The notes beneath the pieces were generated by a model that was given only the letters and a program-made list of their open reading frames with translations, was not told where the DNA came from and did no database searches. Of a stretch of 64,000 nucleotides of DNA, positions 53,401 to 64,000 are shown piece after piece (the stretch's first letter is position 1; each line of letters opens with the position of its first letter). Source of the DNA: Malurus cyaneus samueli (taxonomy: Eukaryota > Chordata > Aves > Passeriformes > Maluridae); NCBI GenBank assembly GCA_009741485.1, contig CM019217.1, positions 47,703,314 through 47,767,313 of the forward strand. Direction: 5' to 3'. Position numbers and translations under genes: made by a program.

Positions 53401-53829
53401 CTGATCTTATTTGGGAAAAAATCTTTTTTTATTGCTTTATGTATTTTATATCAGATTTATAATTGCTCTGAAGTTCTGGTTGACTAAACATTTAGGTCAA
53501 ATGCAGAACTAGCTTTCCTCGATACCAGTGTAAGAAATGGTAATGTTTGTATATCTTTGCGATCCTCTTCTTTTTGCAGAGGGCATGGCTTCATGAAATG
53601 TCCGTGGAGATTTGCTTTACTGTACTGAGCCACGAGAAAACTGAAAATGATGGAGTTTAGCCTGTGGACTGTTAGAGTAAATGGTGATATCAGGCTGCTC
53701 AGTTCCAGTTGTTCAGCACTACTCCAGTTTTACAAAAGCCTTTGAAAATTGTATAATGTAGGATTGCAAAGGATATATTGTCCAAGTAGAGACTGCACCC
53801 TGATAATGGGAATAGGTCTTTGGAGTTGA

Positions 53830-54436
53830 ATGTTTGGGAGCAGAGCGGGATTGTCTTATTGGATGTGGAGGGGAACTTTATAATCAAGGATGAGGTGCTT
53901 AATGCCTTCTTTGCCTCAGTCTCCAACAGAAAGAGTGGTTGTCCTCAGGGCAAGCAGCCCCCTGATCTGGTGGACAGGGATAGGGAGCTGGATAGACACC
54001 CTGTAACCCAGGAGGAAGCAGTCAGACCTGCTGTGCCACTTAGGCACTCTGAAGTCCATGGGGCTGATGGGATTCACACAAAGGTACTGAGGGAGCTGGT
54101 GGAAGAGCTCGCCAGGCCACTGTCCATCATTTATCATCAGTCCTGGATAACCAGGGAGGTCCCTGACAGCTGGAGGCTGCCCAGTGGGATGCACATCTAC
54201 AGAAATGGATCTGGGGAGCTACATGCCTGTCAGCCTGAGCTCCATGCTGGGAAAGGTTATGGAACTGGTCATGTGTACAGGACATCCAGGGGATGAGACC
54301 CAGCCAGCATGGATTCAGGGAAAGCTGGTCCAGCTTGGCCAGCCAGGTGACCTGCCTAGTGGATGAGGGTACTGTTCAGTCCAAGGTTGCACTTGATGAT
54401 CTTGGAGCTATTTTCCAACTTTAGTAACTCTGTGAT
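53830..54436 (+). mobile_element. CR1 LINE fragment: RT region joined to 3' tail
   Basis: An open stretch reads KDEVLNAFFASVSNRKSGCP... then RHSEVHGADGIHTKVLRELV and EELARPLSIIYHQSWITREV. These match the N-terminal part of the CR1 ORF2 reverse transcriptase (FNAFFASVF..., GPDGMHPRVLRELA..., KPLSIIFEKSW..GEVP.DW). Frameshifts follow, but PGNYRPVSL-like and GFRxG/KS-like text (near 54215-54260 and 54300-54335) remains visible. From about 54365 the sequence jumps to the CR1 3' terminus (aaggttgcacttgatgatct, ccaactttagtaactctgtg). The later RT region and the 3' UTR body are missing, so this is an internally deleted dead copy and not a host gene. Confidence 0.9.
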
Positions 54437-55397
54437 TCTTACTCTTTTCTCATCCTTCTGTAAATGACATAATAAATATCTTCTGTCCTTTTGTTCAAAT
54501 ACAGGAGAGATTTCTTGCTTATCAGGGCTAGAAATCATTAGCTAGCAGCTGGTTTTAAATTGGTTTTGGTCTAGGTGAAATGAGATATCACCCAGAAGCC
54601 ATACAGCAGTATTTTCATTAAATAATTTTCTCCTTTTGGTAGGTTTAAGTAAATTTTCCTGTTGGCTGGGGTGGCACAGAACTGATGATATCTCTAAAAA
54701 ATCTTAAGCAGGAAAGATGGAGTTCTAGAAAAGACAGGAACTCAGAAGTTTATTTTATTTTGTTAACCTTTATTGACTTGAAGATTAAAAACATTCCTTG
54801 GGTCCTGTTAAAACAGTTAGGTTCAGATAGAGATATAATGTTCTTTTCTAGTTAACCCTTTCCCTTGTTTACTTTTAATATATTTGCTACTTATTTTCTG
54901 CCTGGTAGAGAGAAATCATTGCTTTGCAATTTCTGCTCTTCTATACTGACTATATCAAAATTATCTAATACTGACAAAAATAGTCCTGAAAGCAGTCTAT
55001 TTACTGAAATAACTAAATACAAATGTGGGGGTATATACAGACATAAGTATTGCTTCACTTGTTCTGTTATGGACACAGCTTTTATAAATTACCTCATATT
55101 AAAAGGAAATTAAAGGTATGCGAGCAGTAAATTTTGACCTGATTTTTTTTTTTTAAATTTTAAAAAACCTTTTAAAAATATTTATGCATTATGAATAGTT
55201 AATCTGTTTCTAGCAAGTGTATAATAAATATTTTGAGCTTCTTCCTGCTCTTAGTGACAATGCATGGAAAACCTATGTTCATGTCTTTAGTATCAATACC
55301 TCAGTAATAAATTAGAAAATACTAATTACTGAATGATGATTAAACCATGGCTCTTAACTTTTCGCTCTCCTTGAAACCATCGTATTTTGTACTATAT

Positions 55398-55460
55398 GGG
55401 GGGGGGGGGAGTTTGTGGTTTTTGGTTGCTTGGTTGGTTGTTGTTGTTGTTAGTTTTTTT
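55398..55460 (+). repeat. Run of 12 G followed by GGTT/GTT low complexity
   Basis: G12 at 55398-55409 is followed by gtttttggttgcttggttgg and ttgttgttgttgtt-type sequence. It is probably unstable and error-prone. Confidence 0.85.
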
Positions 55461-58400
55461 TAAGAAAGGAACAGGTTTCCTTCACAAAATAAATAGTAGT
55501 ACATAAATTAATCTGATTTCCTGCCTTCCCAAAAAGCAAACCTCAGCTTTTTGGAGGCATTGCAAACTCTAACAAATGTAGGTAAATCAATTATGTTGGA
55601 GGAAATTTTGTTCCCAGACATTTCATGCTGATAATTTTTACTGTTTTTCAACATCTTGTCAAAGCAAAAATGTATACTATTAGAGTCTAAATATTATGTT
55701 AATTAATACAATTTTGCATAATTTGAACACAATGTATGAAAGTCTTTTCCTCTAGATGATTCTTATTTGTGTCTAAAAGCATATTTTCAATTTCACTGTG
55801 CATTGCTTCAAACATAGAGCATGCACAGAGTGCTGCTTTAGTTTCATACTTTACCAGTATGATTACACTCATGGTTGTTTCTTCTGTTGTTAATTGTCCT
55901 GTGTAAATCAAATTACAGATCAACTTACAAGCTATGTCTAGCAATTGTTTCAAACTGCACTCTTAGTGGGCCACAATAAGAGTATTAAAAAAAACGTTAG
56001 CGATTCCTTCTGCTAACATAACTTCCACTGAAGCAGAATCACTGAGAAAACCACTGGACATCTGGTTTAATGCCAATTTGTCTGTGAGCCGTTAATTTAA
56101 CTTCTAAGACTTTGTTTCCTTACCAGCCGGAAGGCAACAGGGGTATTTTTCTACTCCATTCCTGGCACTAATTATCTGTTCTGCTTCACTGGTGTTGGGC
56201 TGCTGTGGCTCCCCTGGTCTCCATTAAGGCGAAACTGGGGTAACAAATTGGAGCAAGGTAACTGGGAGCTGTGTAACTAGGAGAGGTTAGGAAAGAACTC
56301 AGATGTATTGGCTGCCAACTTTGTCTAAAGCGCTGGGACACTCAGACTTGAGTGTCAGAGTTCACAAGAGTGTCCTTCTGGCTGTGAATGACTCTCCAGG
56401 GCCAAGCTATGCCTTTGATGTTCAGCTCCTGAGGTTCCCTTGGGAATGCAGAACAGCTGTGACACGCCAGAGAGTGCCACATAGCTGCTCCCGAGATGAG
56501 GATGTTGTCATTCCTGTCTTGAGAGCTCGGCAGAGCATGTCTTTGCCCTCCACCAGTCGCTTTGCATCTTGCCCCTTTTTAGTAATGCCAGAGGAATGGT
56601 GAGGAAGGAAGTCTCTGTACATCCTGTTCCTTTTTCTACAGCCCTGCCCTGTGACTGAAAATACATCATGTAGTTGTTTCATCTCAAACCACAGCTGTCA
56701 CGCAGAAGTGCTGCAGCACTGAATGCTTCAGCTAGACAAATTTGATTGAAAACAACTCTTAAAAAATTTAATCCAGTCCTAATAAACATCAAAGAAGAAG
56801 CTTGAACCCCTTACCTGCATCACATGACTACAACAGGTATAAAATTTGAAGACAAACATAAGGCAGGACAGATCTGTTTCTTGAGGGCCAGCTTGGTTAT
56901 GGGCTGGGCCATCTTGCAGTTAACTGGATGTGTACTGCCACTTTCAGTGACAGTAGCAGGTTTGCCTTCAGGAAGGATATTTTATGTAGGTCAGATGGTG
57001 ATCACTCATCAGAACACATACTTGAGTTGCGTAGAAATGACATTTGCCTTGCTGAAAATTTGTCTAATAATAGGACTAAAGTGGAGAAGTGTTGGCTTTT
57101 TCTAGATTTATTCAGTTTGAATGCAGTGTCAGGTAGAATTCACTGTGAATACAGAGGTCATTATAGGAAATAATGCTTTTAGAATGATCTGTTTATGCTA
57201 GATCTTGCACACTACATTTTTATTATTTTGATACAAAGTCTGCATCATTATATAATCTGTTCAAAACAAAACTCTTTGCTGAATGTTTGCCTAAGTCAAA
57301 AGAAGCTTCTGGATTCTTGTCTTGTTGTGGTGTACTGCTTTTGTTAGCAGATTTGCTGCTGGAGAAAGCAGCAGTTATGATAAAAGGGATTATATAAAAG
57401 AGCTCCTGCTGAGAGTCCATGGCACTGTACAGGGTGATACTAAACACTGTGTTCCCCAGGGCAGGTACAATAATTAGCCACAGGACTGGCACTCAGTCTG
57501 AGGGATTAATTAGAACTAGAGGTGGTGTTGGGGAGAGGCAGAGCAGCCATAAAGAGTGTCAGGATCACTCTGGCCTGAAGCCTGTGTGATTTGATGTGAA
57601 ATAGCAGCAGCTGGCTGTAACCTTAGGAAGTGCAAGAGAACAGCAGGTGGTAATTCCTGTCTCATTTACCATGTCTTCGCAGGAACATGCAAGCTTGTGC
57701 AGCTTGGGTTTATTGGCAGGTCAGAAGGAAAATCCTAGGGAGGACTGCGACATTTACTGCACTGAGCAAATGCAATAGCCAGAATGAAGTGTATGCAGCA
57801 TAGTGTAAAACCAGAAATGCTGCTGCTTAATGTTACCATACTTGTCTGTGACAAGGTTATGATGACCTTACAGTATTGACCTCACGTGGACCAATGGACA
57901 AAGCTCAAAGTACTGTGAAAAATCTAGAACAGCTAGTGGGAATTCCAGCCTTCGATGCTGGGATGGATGTAACCGCAGGACTATTTTATCTAAGTTAAAA
58001 AAAAAAAACAGACAGGGGTAATGATAGGATGTTCTGGCACCCTTCGGTTTTCTCAGTAGCCATTGTATGGAGCAAGTAAGCTTTAGCCTTTGCTTCCAGG
58101 TAGGTTATGTGGTCCCATAGCTGTTAGCCTCCATTAAGCATCGTGTTTTGCTTGGCATTTGGGCAAAAATGGCAGTGAGGCATGCAGCAACTGTGCTAAT
58201 TTAGAAACTGTAACCAGCTAGCATTTCAGGGTGAGCTTGAGTAGCTGTCAGCAGAGGAATTTAGTAGAGCAGTGGTCGCTGTTGATGACTGTAGTGTTTT
58301 GTATTCTGTTAGGGCCTCCCAGGGTGTAGAACAAGAACCCTTCCTATGTGCAGTTCAAGAATCAAACCAAATAAAGAGAAAATTGAGTAACTTTGAATCT

Positions 58401-60883
58401 GTCGTTCAGAACAGCTTTAGATAGAGAAAAAATAAAACAGATCCAGGGGATATTTGTGGCTATATTTATAGCAGAGTGACATTGAAGGAAGAGAACTCAT
58501 TTGCGGGAAGGATAGCTCTTTTTATGCCTTTTTAGAATCTCATTGTGTGCCAACATTATCTTTCATGGATGCCAGAGGGTGCAAAGCCTTCTAAAGCCTG
58601 TCACACATGCAAAAACTTTGTCCCCATTGTGGTTTCTTTGCTGGGTTCTGTTTAGTGTTCCTGTGTTTCTGGCTTTCTCCAAAGTTGCGTGTTACTCATG
58701 GGGAGACGATCCAAACTGGCATTGCATGTGTTTAACTTATATCTAAGATTGTGACCGCTTTGGGCAAAGGAAAGAAAGCGTTGTCCTCCTTGGGAACCAG
58801 CGGGAAGAAGTAACTTAACTGTAGATGGAAGAATGGGGTTGTCCCCTTTTATCTCTGCTGTTTACATAGGCAGAAAACTGCATTACTGATAGCAAATCTT
58901 GAACTTGCCCGTGTGGTGTTGGGAGGCTTTGAGAATGCTGGGGCTGGACTGTGAAGTGCTGTGTGTAAATGGTTTTGTGTACAGCTACAAAATCTTTCCA
59001 AAGTCTTTCATTTCTTCTCTAGGAAAAAAAAGTCTTTCATGACAAACCAGTATGTTTTCTGAATAAGCTCCTTTCTTAATAAATTGTCAGTTCTCCTTCA
59101 TGTTGAAGATGAAATAAACCAAAATTTATATGAGTTTAAAACATCCAACTGTGAATAATATGCTAATTTAGAGGTAACTGAAAATTACTGCGCTGTAGTT
59201 CTAAAGGTTAAAATGAAGTTGTTTAAAAATTTTGTTTATGCATTTTTTCAATAAATGTCATTTATTGCTTGCTGTTCAGATTTTAATTTTTCTGTAGGTT
59301 TCTTGTTTGTGCTCATTTCCATTACGTGGGTATTGTCATTTTATCTAGAAGAGAAATGGACCATGTGCACAGCAGGGCTAATGAGTCACAGATGTAAAGA
59401 TTCTGGCACATTACTGTCTAATAACTTTTTAAACTTATATTCCATAATAAGATAAATGCAGATTTGATACATCTGTTTCCTAAATGATGTATCATTCCAG
59501 TCTTATCAGTGTCTCAGGAGTGAGTCCCGTTATATGTTGTGAGTTTTAGCCTTTTTTGGTTTTGTTTTCTGTTTATTTGTTTGTAAAGAGGAGATTTCAG
59601 GTCACTGAGCAATGCAGTTAGCCGCACCACGGCTTATCCCAATGAAGTAGGAAGGCTATTTAGCCACTGGCTTTATGGGATTGACTTACAGGGTCTCAGC
59701 TTCCATATCTCAGGGATGTATAGCAGGAATAAATATGCTAAACGCAGCTCCAGGATGTTAGTGAAGAACATGTATTCATCAGAAAGTTACTCTGCCTTTT
59801 TTGTAAAGACTGGCACAGTCTTTGTGATCCAGAGGATCACCTTCCCTTTTGGAGGTGTTGAGCTGCAGTGGTGCTCAGGAGCAGCCCCCAGGTGGGCTGT
59901 GCTACCAGCTCTGCCTCACAGAGGGGGCTTAGAGCTACCCAACTGTATTTTATGCTGTGTTCCTCTGCCATTGAACAAGCCTTTGCTTGTGACAATGTGC
60001 TGTGCTGCAGGCAAGGAGAGGGCTTAGGAGATCTCCTTCTCTTTAGGAATTCACTGCTCAGCTGCAGAAGATGTAATTCTTTATCAGAAGGTTTAATTCA
60101 CACCCTACAAGGCCGCTCAAGAAAGGTGTTGAACTGAGAGCAAAATTCACCCCCTTGCATTGTGGCAGCAGGGCGCAATTAGCACAGTCTTCCCTTTTCA
60201 TACCAGTACAATATGAGTTCTGCACATACTGGTAGAGTAGAATGTGAGAAGCCATATGTGGCATACAGCACTCTAGGCGTAAAAATGGATGTGAAATGGA
60301 TGTATGGCTTGAGAACTTTGACCCATGGCCATATGGACTAGACTTGACCCAAGATCTAGCAGTACATTTGTGTTCAGTGTTTATAGCTGTGTATGTGCTA
60401 CCAGTTTATGTGCTGAATGTCATATGTTAAACAGAATGCGAGGAGCAGGGTATTAATTATGCAAATATTCAAAGTATACTGTCATTGGTGTCATATTCTG
60501 CAGCAATCCAGAGTCAAGGCTTTCTGTATAGATCTCTTGAAGTGCTCTAATACATTTTAAGTGAAAATGGCTCAGTCATCTGCTGGCTGATAATCTTAAC
60601 AACTGTTGAATGATCATAACAATTTATTGTAATTTTAAGGAAAGACACCTTCATGCGATTGCTCCTTCTAAAATCTCTTTATGTTCTTATTATGACGTAT
60701 CAGCTTGAATCTGCAGTGTCTTGCAGACCTAACTCTGTTTGCCATATGACAGAGAGGCCGTTTCCGTCAGTAGGCAGTGTGGGGTGTACTAAATGTAGCG
60801 TTTGTTCTGTTTGTCTGTTAGTAAATTGTCTCTGTGATGTTTGTGTTGTGCTGTTCTCGTACCATGTTGTGCTGTGTCCCTAG

Positions 60884-60943
60884 GGTCTGCCAGGCTTCCC
60901 CACAGTTGCTGCTCTGCACAGTAATCAGATCCTCACCGTCAAG
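60884..60943 (+). CDS. COL25A1: COL25A1 possible alternative NC2 exon (GLPGFP...ILTVK)
   Basis: This 60-nt phase 0-0 exon runs from the tgtccctag acceptor to AAG|gtttgt. It encodes two collagen triplets (GLP GFP) followed by TVAALHSNQILTVK, so it would extend COL1 by two triplets and then leave the helix. The next codons in the genome reach a stop four codons on, so the exon must end about here. It has the same phase as the MVFPK... exon 846 bp downstream and, like it, ends on Lys before GDQGQAG. The two could be spliced together or be mutually exclusive linkers of 20 and 24 residues. I do not recall this block in the human protein. The donor is weak (T at +3), as often seen in regulated exons. 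Translation pattern and phase favour a real exon; expression is unproven. Confidence 0.7.
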
Positions 60944-61789
60944 GTTTGTGGCTGACGTGTACCTGTTCAGTCAGGTCTCTCTGTATCAGCATAAAAGTGC
61001 ACATGAAAAATTGTTTTTCAATGGACCTAAGTGAACCCTCACTGCCTTTGCATTGGTCTAAGTACTCCTGATGCAGAGTGTGGAATCAAATCTATGACTG
61101 CGTACAGTGTTACCCCTGGAAATGCCTACATCCCCCGTGGTCTTGGTCAGTATTTTATTTTCAGATGAGTTTTTCTGTTGCTCTGCTTCCCTGAGGCATA
61201 CGTGAGTGTGGAAAATGTCAGTGAACTCTATACTGGTTTCATGTAGAGTCAGATATTTGTGTAAGATATCAGAGGTTTAATCTGTACATCCAGACTTTTT
61301 CAAAGTGGATTTGCAAATTGAGCAGGAAGTAATCTGGTCAAGCTGGAACCTCAGTCCTTATTCAAATAACACCATTCTTCATGGCACAATATGCTGGTTG
61401 GAAAATCTGACTGAAAGTTGAACTGGTGCTTTGTCTCTAGAAGTTTTGCAGAAAGAACAAAGTATATAAATACTGATTTTTAGGGCCTGGGTAATGAAAA
61501 AATAATTATCCATGAAGAATTCTCACACAGAATCTGGGGAGAAAACAGCTATGCATTTAAGTTGTTGTATATGATTTAATTCATAAGCAGTATGTCCTGT
61601 AAAACACAGGTAATTCTTTTTCCAAAAGAAAATGCAAAGTTTCTTTCAGACCAGAAGCACCAGTTCATATTATATTAGCTATTACAAATCTAATGAATAT
61701 GTCTTTATTTCTTTCTCGGGCCTTCTGATGTCTATTCTTCAATTCTCTCATCTCTGATCTTCAACCTTTGACCTCACCTGCCTGATCAG
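60944..61789 (+). other. COL25A1: COL25A1 intron, 846 bp
   Basis: The donor is gtttgt and the acceptor is ctgcctgatcag, behind a pyrimidine-rich stretch (about 61705-61775). Nothing else is recognisable. It exists as a discrete intron only if the exon at 60884 is used. Confidence 0.7.
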
Positions 61790-61861
61790 ATGGTGTTTCC
61801 TAAAATCAATCATGGGTTTCTCTCTGCTGATCAGCAGCTCATTAAACGCCGCCTCATTAAG
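61790..61861 (+). CDS. COL25A1: COL25A1 exon: NC2 linker (MVFPKINHG...RRLIK)
   Basis: This 72-nt, 24-codon phase 0-0 exon has a cctgatcag acceptor and a gtagtg donor. It reads MVFPKINHGF, LSADQQLIK and RRLIK in sequence, with no Gly-X-Y periodicity. The whole block is identical to my memory of human COL25A1, where it forms the non-collagenous segment between COL1 and COL2. This is the single strongest identifier of the gene in the window. The segment is amphipathic and leucine/isoleucine-rich in its second half (LIKRRLIK), with a dibasic RR that could be a protease or glycosaminoglycan contact; that role is inference. The initial ATG is an internal Met codon, not a translation start. Confidence 0.97.
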
Positions 61862-62709
61862 GTAGTGCTTCATCTCACTGGAGTCTGGTTCTTCTTTACA
61901 TTCAGTTTACTCTTTACTGTACCTTTTTTTTCAGATGCCTTCTAATAGCAGGTTGTTCATTTGAAAATGCTTTGAAACGAAGTAACTGTTAATTATATCA
62001 CCAGTTAAAAGGCTATGGGTGGCTGAGCTAAGTGATCCACGTTTGAGATGCCAGCAGCTTTCAGTGATGTGCTGGAAGTAGCTAAGGCACCAATTTTGGG
62101 TATCTTTTCTTTTTTAGAGGGAACAGTAATATGTCTGATAGCTCTCTTGATTTTTTTTTTAACAAATTAATCAGAAAAATGAAGAAAGTTAGCTAATTGT
62201 CACTATAAAACAGCCTCCCAAAACAGATGGAAAATTACAAACAACTTCATCAAAAAACAGCTATTTTCCATGCTTGTTTTTGAGATCTATCCATCATTCA
62301 TGGGTTGGAAAATTGCTGTAAAAATCTGCAACTTCCCTTTCTTGCTTCAGCTTTGTTATGATTATGCAATTCATGAAGCAAACAGATGCTTATTGAAAAC
62401 AGTCACTTGCTCTGGAGAACTAGATGAGTAAAATATTTCAAGACTATCCCAAATTTTGGCATATGTGATGTGTTAAGACAAGCAGTTTAGAATCTGAGCC
62501 TTCTGCTCTGTGGCTGATGGCACCAGACAGATACAAACTGCTGGTCTTCAAGCCAAAGTGCTGTTTCCACCATAAGCAGGGAAGAAGCCACTGGCCAGCA
62601 CATGGCAGCTTCTTCCAGCCTGTCTTGCACTCTTTATGGGTGAATTGTTGTCTTTTTGTGTGGTTGATGTCTCTAAAGCAAGCTTCTGATGAGTTTTTCG
62701 TTGGTTTAG
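61862..62709 (+). other. COL25A1: COL25A1 intron, 848 bp
   Basis: The donor is gtagtg and the acceptor is cgttggtttag. It is AT-rich with a T10-type run near 62150, and nothing else is seen. Confidence 0.9.
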
Positions 62710-62817
62710 GGGGACCAAGGACAAGCTGGGCCCCCTGGACCTCCAGGGCCACCAGGACCCAGAGGTCCCCCAGGAGATACCGGCAAAGATGGCCCTCGTG
62801 GGATGCCTGGCTTAACG
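62710..62817 (+). CDS. COL25A1: COL25A1 exon: start of COL2, twelve Gly-X-Y triplets
   Basis: This 108-nt phase 0-0 exon has acceptor ttggtttag and donor gtgagt. It encodes [36 protein letters not shown], twelve unbroken collagen triplets with three consecutive GPP repeats that should nucleate or stabilise the second collagenous domain. It follows the NC2 linker exactly as in human COL25A1 as I recall it. The last triplet is GLT here, where I remember GVP in human. The exon is GC-rich compared with the surrounding intron. 108 nt is a canonical fibrillar-collagen exon size (2 x 54), unlike the small modules upstream. Confidence 0.97.
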
Positions 62818-64000
62818 GTGAGTTGCTCTGTTGCTGCCACGGTGTCCAAATTTCTCTCAAGTGTGTGCCAGCGTCATTTCAAAGATGTTTTCTGAGGTAA
62901 GGTTGGCAAGTCAGACGTGCAGAAGCTGAACCACAGGCAGATTTCATGGTGTACCTGAAGTCCCACATACACAGGACAAGGGTATGGCAGGGCCAGAAGT
63001 AACACCAAGGTTCCTTGCCTCCCACCCCTGACAGTTTCCCCACACATTCTGAGGTTTCTCAGTTGCTCACTGATGTTTAATAGCTGTGTGAGGAGAGTCT
63101 GCCCCCTCTCCACAAGTCTTAAATGTTTCTATTCAAAGTTCAAGATAAAGCTGAATTTGAGACCTCATAGCATGGATGGGCTTCTCACTTCTTAATGGTT
63201 TAACCTCAAAAGTCATGGAATAAAGTAATAAACTGCAGAAGGTGCCCAAGCTATGATGAACTTTGGAGTTAGATTCTGCCATCTTTAAAAAGTAGAACAG
63301 TACTGTTTTCTTTGGCTCAGTCCCCATATTTCATTAGGACAAGCAGCAGAATCCTGTATTTTTTGTATTGTTTGTTTTAGGTACAGCATCCACCCCATAC
63401 GTTTTAAACAGATGCCTAAACACATGATTTTTTAGCACAGTTTGTGTTAGATTTTGGTTATATATTTTCTGGCCTCCTTAATTTTTATTCATTTGAAAGA
63501 AGTATCTGTCTTTTCACCTTGAATGCCACTGTGTTATCAGTTGGAAATGGAATCACAGACAGGAGGGAGACAGGAAAACTGAAATGGCACATGTACACAT
63601 GCACACACACATTCACATCCATGACAAGTAAAGAGTGTAGCCAAGAAGACACCAGCAAGATGAGGGCCAGCACTGGAAACAGAAACTGGTTTCTTAAAGA
63701 AAAAGCATAGCTTGTTAATGAGGCCAGGACAGGAAGGCATAAATTTGTCCTGCAGTGCCTTTTTAGGTAAAACCAAGAAAGAAATAGCTACGCTCAAGTT
63801 CTAACTCTATTCAGGTATTAACTGTCCAAATGTAGTGTAGCATGATAATAGTAAGATGCTGCTAAAATTTCTTGTGAAAATACAGTGAAGCTGGCCAGTT
63901 GAGATCTCTAGGGCTGCTGCTGTTGTTGTTTTGGTTTGGTTTTTTTACCACCTAGTGCCCTTGTAAGTTCTAGCTCGATGTTGTGAAATTACATTAAAAA
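62818..64000 (+). other. COL25A1: COL25A1 intron (5' part)
   Basis: The intron starts with gtgagt and runs off the window. It contains a short CA/CATG-rich stretch near 63588-63612 and a GTT/GGTTT stretch near 63916-63947. The next COL2 exon is not in the window. Confidence 0.85.

Larger units (their letters stand above)
50008..60883 (+). other. COL25A1: COL25A1 intron, 10.9 kb
   Basis: The donor is gtaagc and the acceptor is gctgtgtccctag, in a TGT-rich context. The contents are three TGCATG hexamers near the 5' end, a rearranged CR1 fragment (53830-54436), a run of 12 G (55398-55409) followed by GTT/GGTT low complexity to about 55460, and otherwise unremarkable intron. A short GLPG-like string after an ag at 58311 is considered and rejected as an exon. 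Confidence 0.78.

Noticed and set aside
58312..58390. Possible extra collagen exon: ag followed by GGC CTC CCA GGG (GLPG) near 58310
   Set aside because: After GLPG the frame reads CRTRTLPMCSSR with no Gly periodicity and no good donor before a stop. The acceptor is weak.
61790..61792. ATG at the start of the NC2 exon as a translation start
   Set aside because: It directly follows a splice acceptor, and the upstream exons are in frame with it. In the human protein this Met is internal.
1..64000. Bacterial-style features, CRISPR arrays, tRNA or rRNA genes
   Set aside because: The sequence is vertebrate intron. No regularly spaced repeats, cloverleaf-type genes or rRNA blocks were seen on either strand.

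Overview
The window is vertebrate genomic DNA, most likely avian. It is AT-rich, intron-dominated sequence with several degraded copies of the CR1 LINE, the dominant bird retrotransposon. The only gene I can support is an internal part of COL25A1 (collagen XXV alpha-1, also called CLAC-P) on the + strand. The identification rests on the non-collagenous exon at 61790-61861 (begins MVFPKINHGF, ends LIKRRLIK) and the Gly-X-Y exon after it ([15 protein letters not shown]...). As I remember human COL25A1, these follow each other in that order. The species cannot be named from the sequence.

Layout: ten exons, 419 coding bases in all (about 0.65% of the window), are separated by introns of 165 bp to 18 kb. 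They are 6547-6591 (basic cluster of collagenous domain COL1), 8659-8666 (an 8-nt microexon), 10758-10784, 26974-27000, 31619-31636, 49789-49815, 49981-50007 (the rest of COL1), 60884-60943 (a possible alternative linker exon), 61790-61861 (linker NC2) and 62710-62817 (start of COL2). The 5' exons (cytoplasmic tail, membrane anchor, furin site) and the rest of COL2 onward lie outside the window. All introns have GT-AG ends. From the end of the microexon onward every junction is phase 0 and every exon is a multiple of 3, so exons can be skipped or swapped without breaking the frame. The microexon itself cannot be skipped without a frameshift.

Four things merit attention. (1) A strong in-frame 5' splice site inside the first exon would remove nine residues of the basic cluster. 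(2) Two 9-residue Gly-X-Y exons are not in the human protein as I recall it. (3) A 20-codon exon 846 bp upstream of the NC2 exon has the same phase and could replace it or add to it. (4) Three TGCATG motifs (the RBFOX-type element) lie within 420 bp downstream of the last COL1 exon. The remaining sequence is intron with six CR1 fragments, a (CA)19 microsatellite, polypyrimidine tracts and homopolymers. There is one 15-base gap and one single-N join flanked by a perfect 21-bp direct repeat. I saw no RNA gene, CRISPR array, operon or second protein-coding gene.
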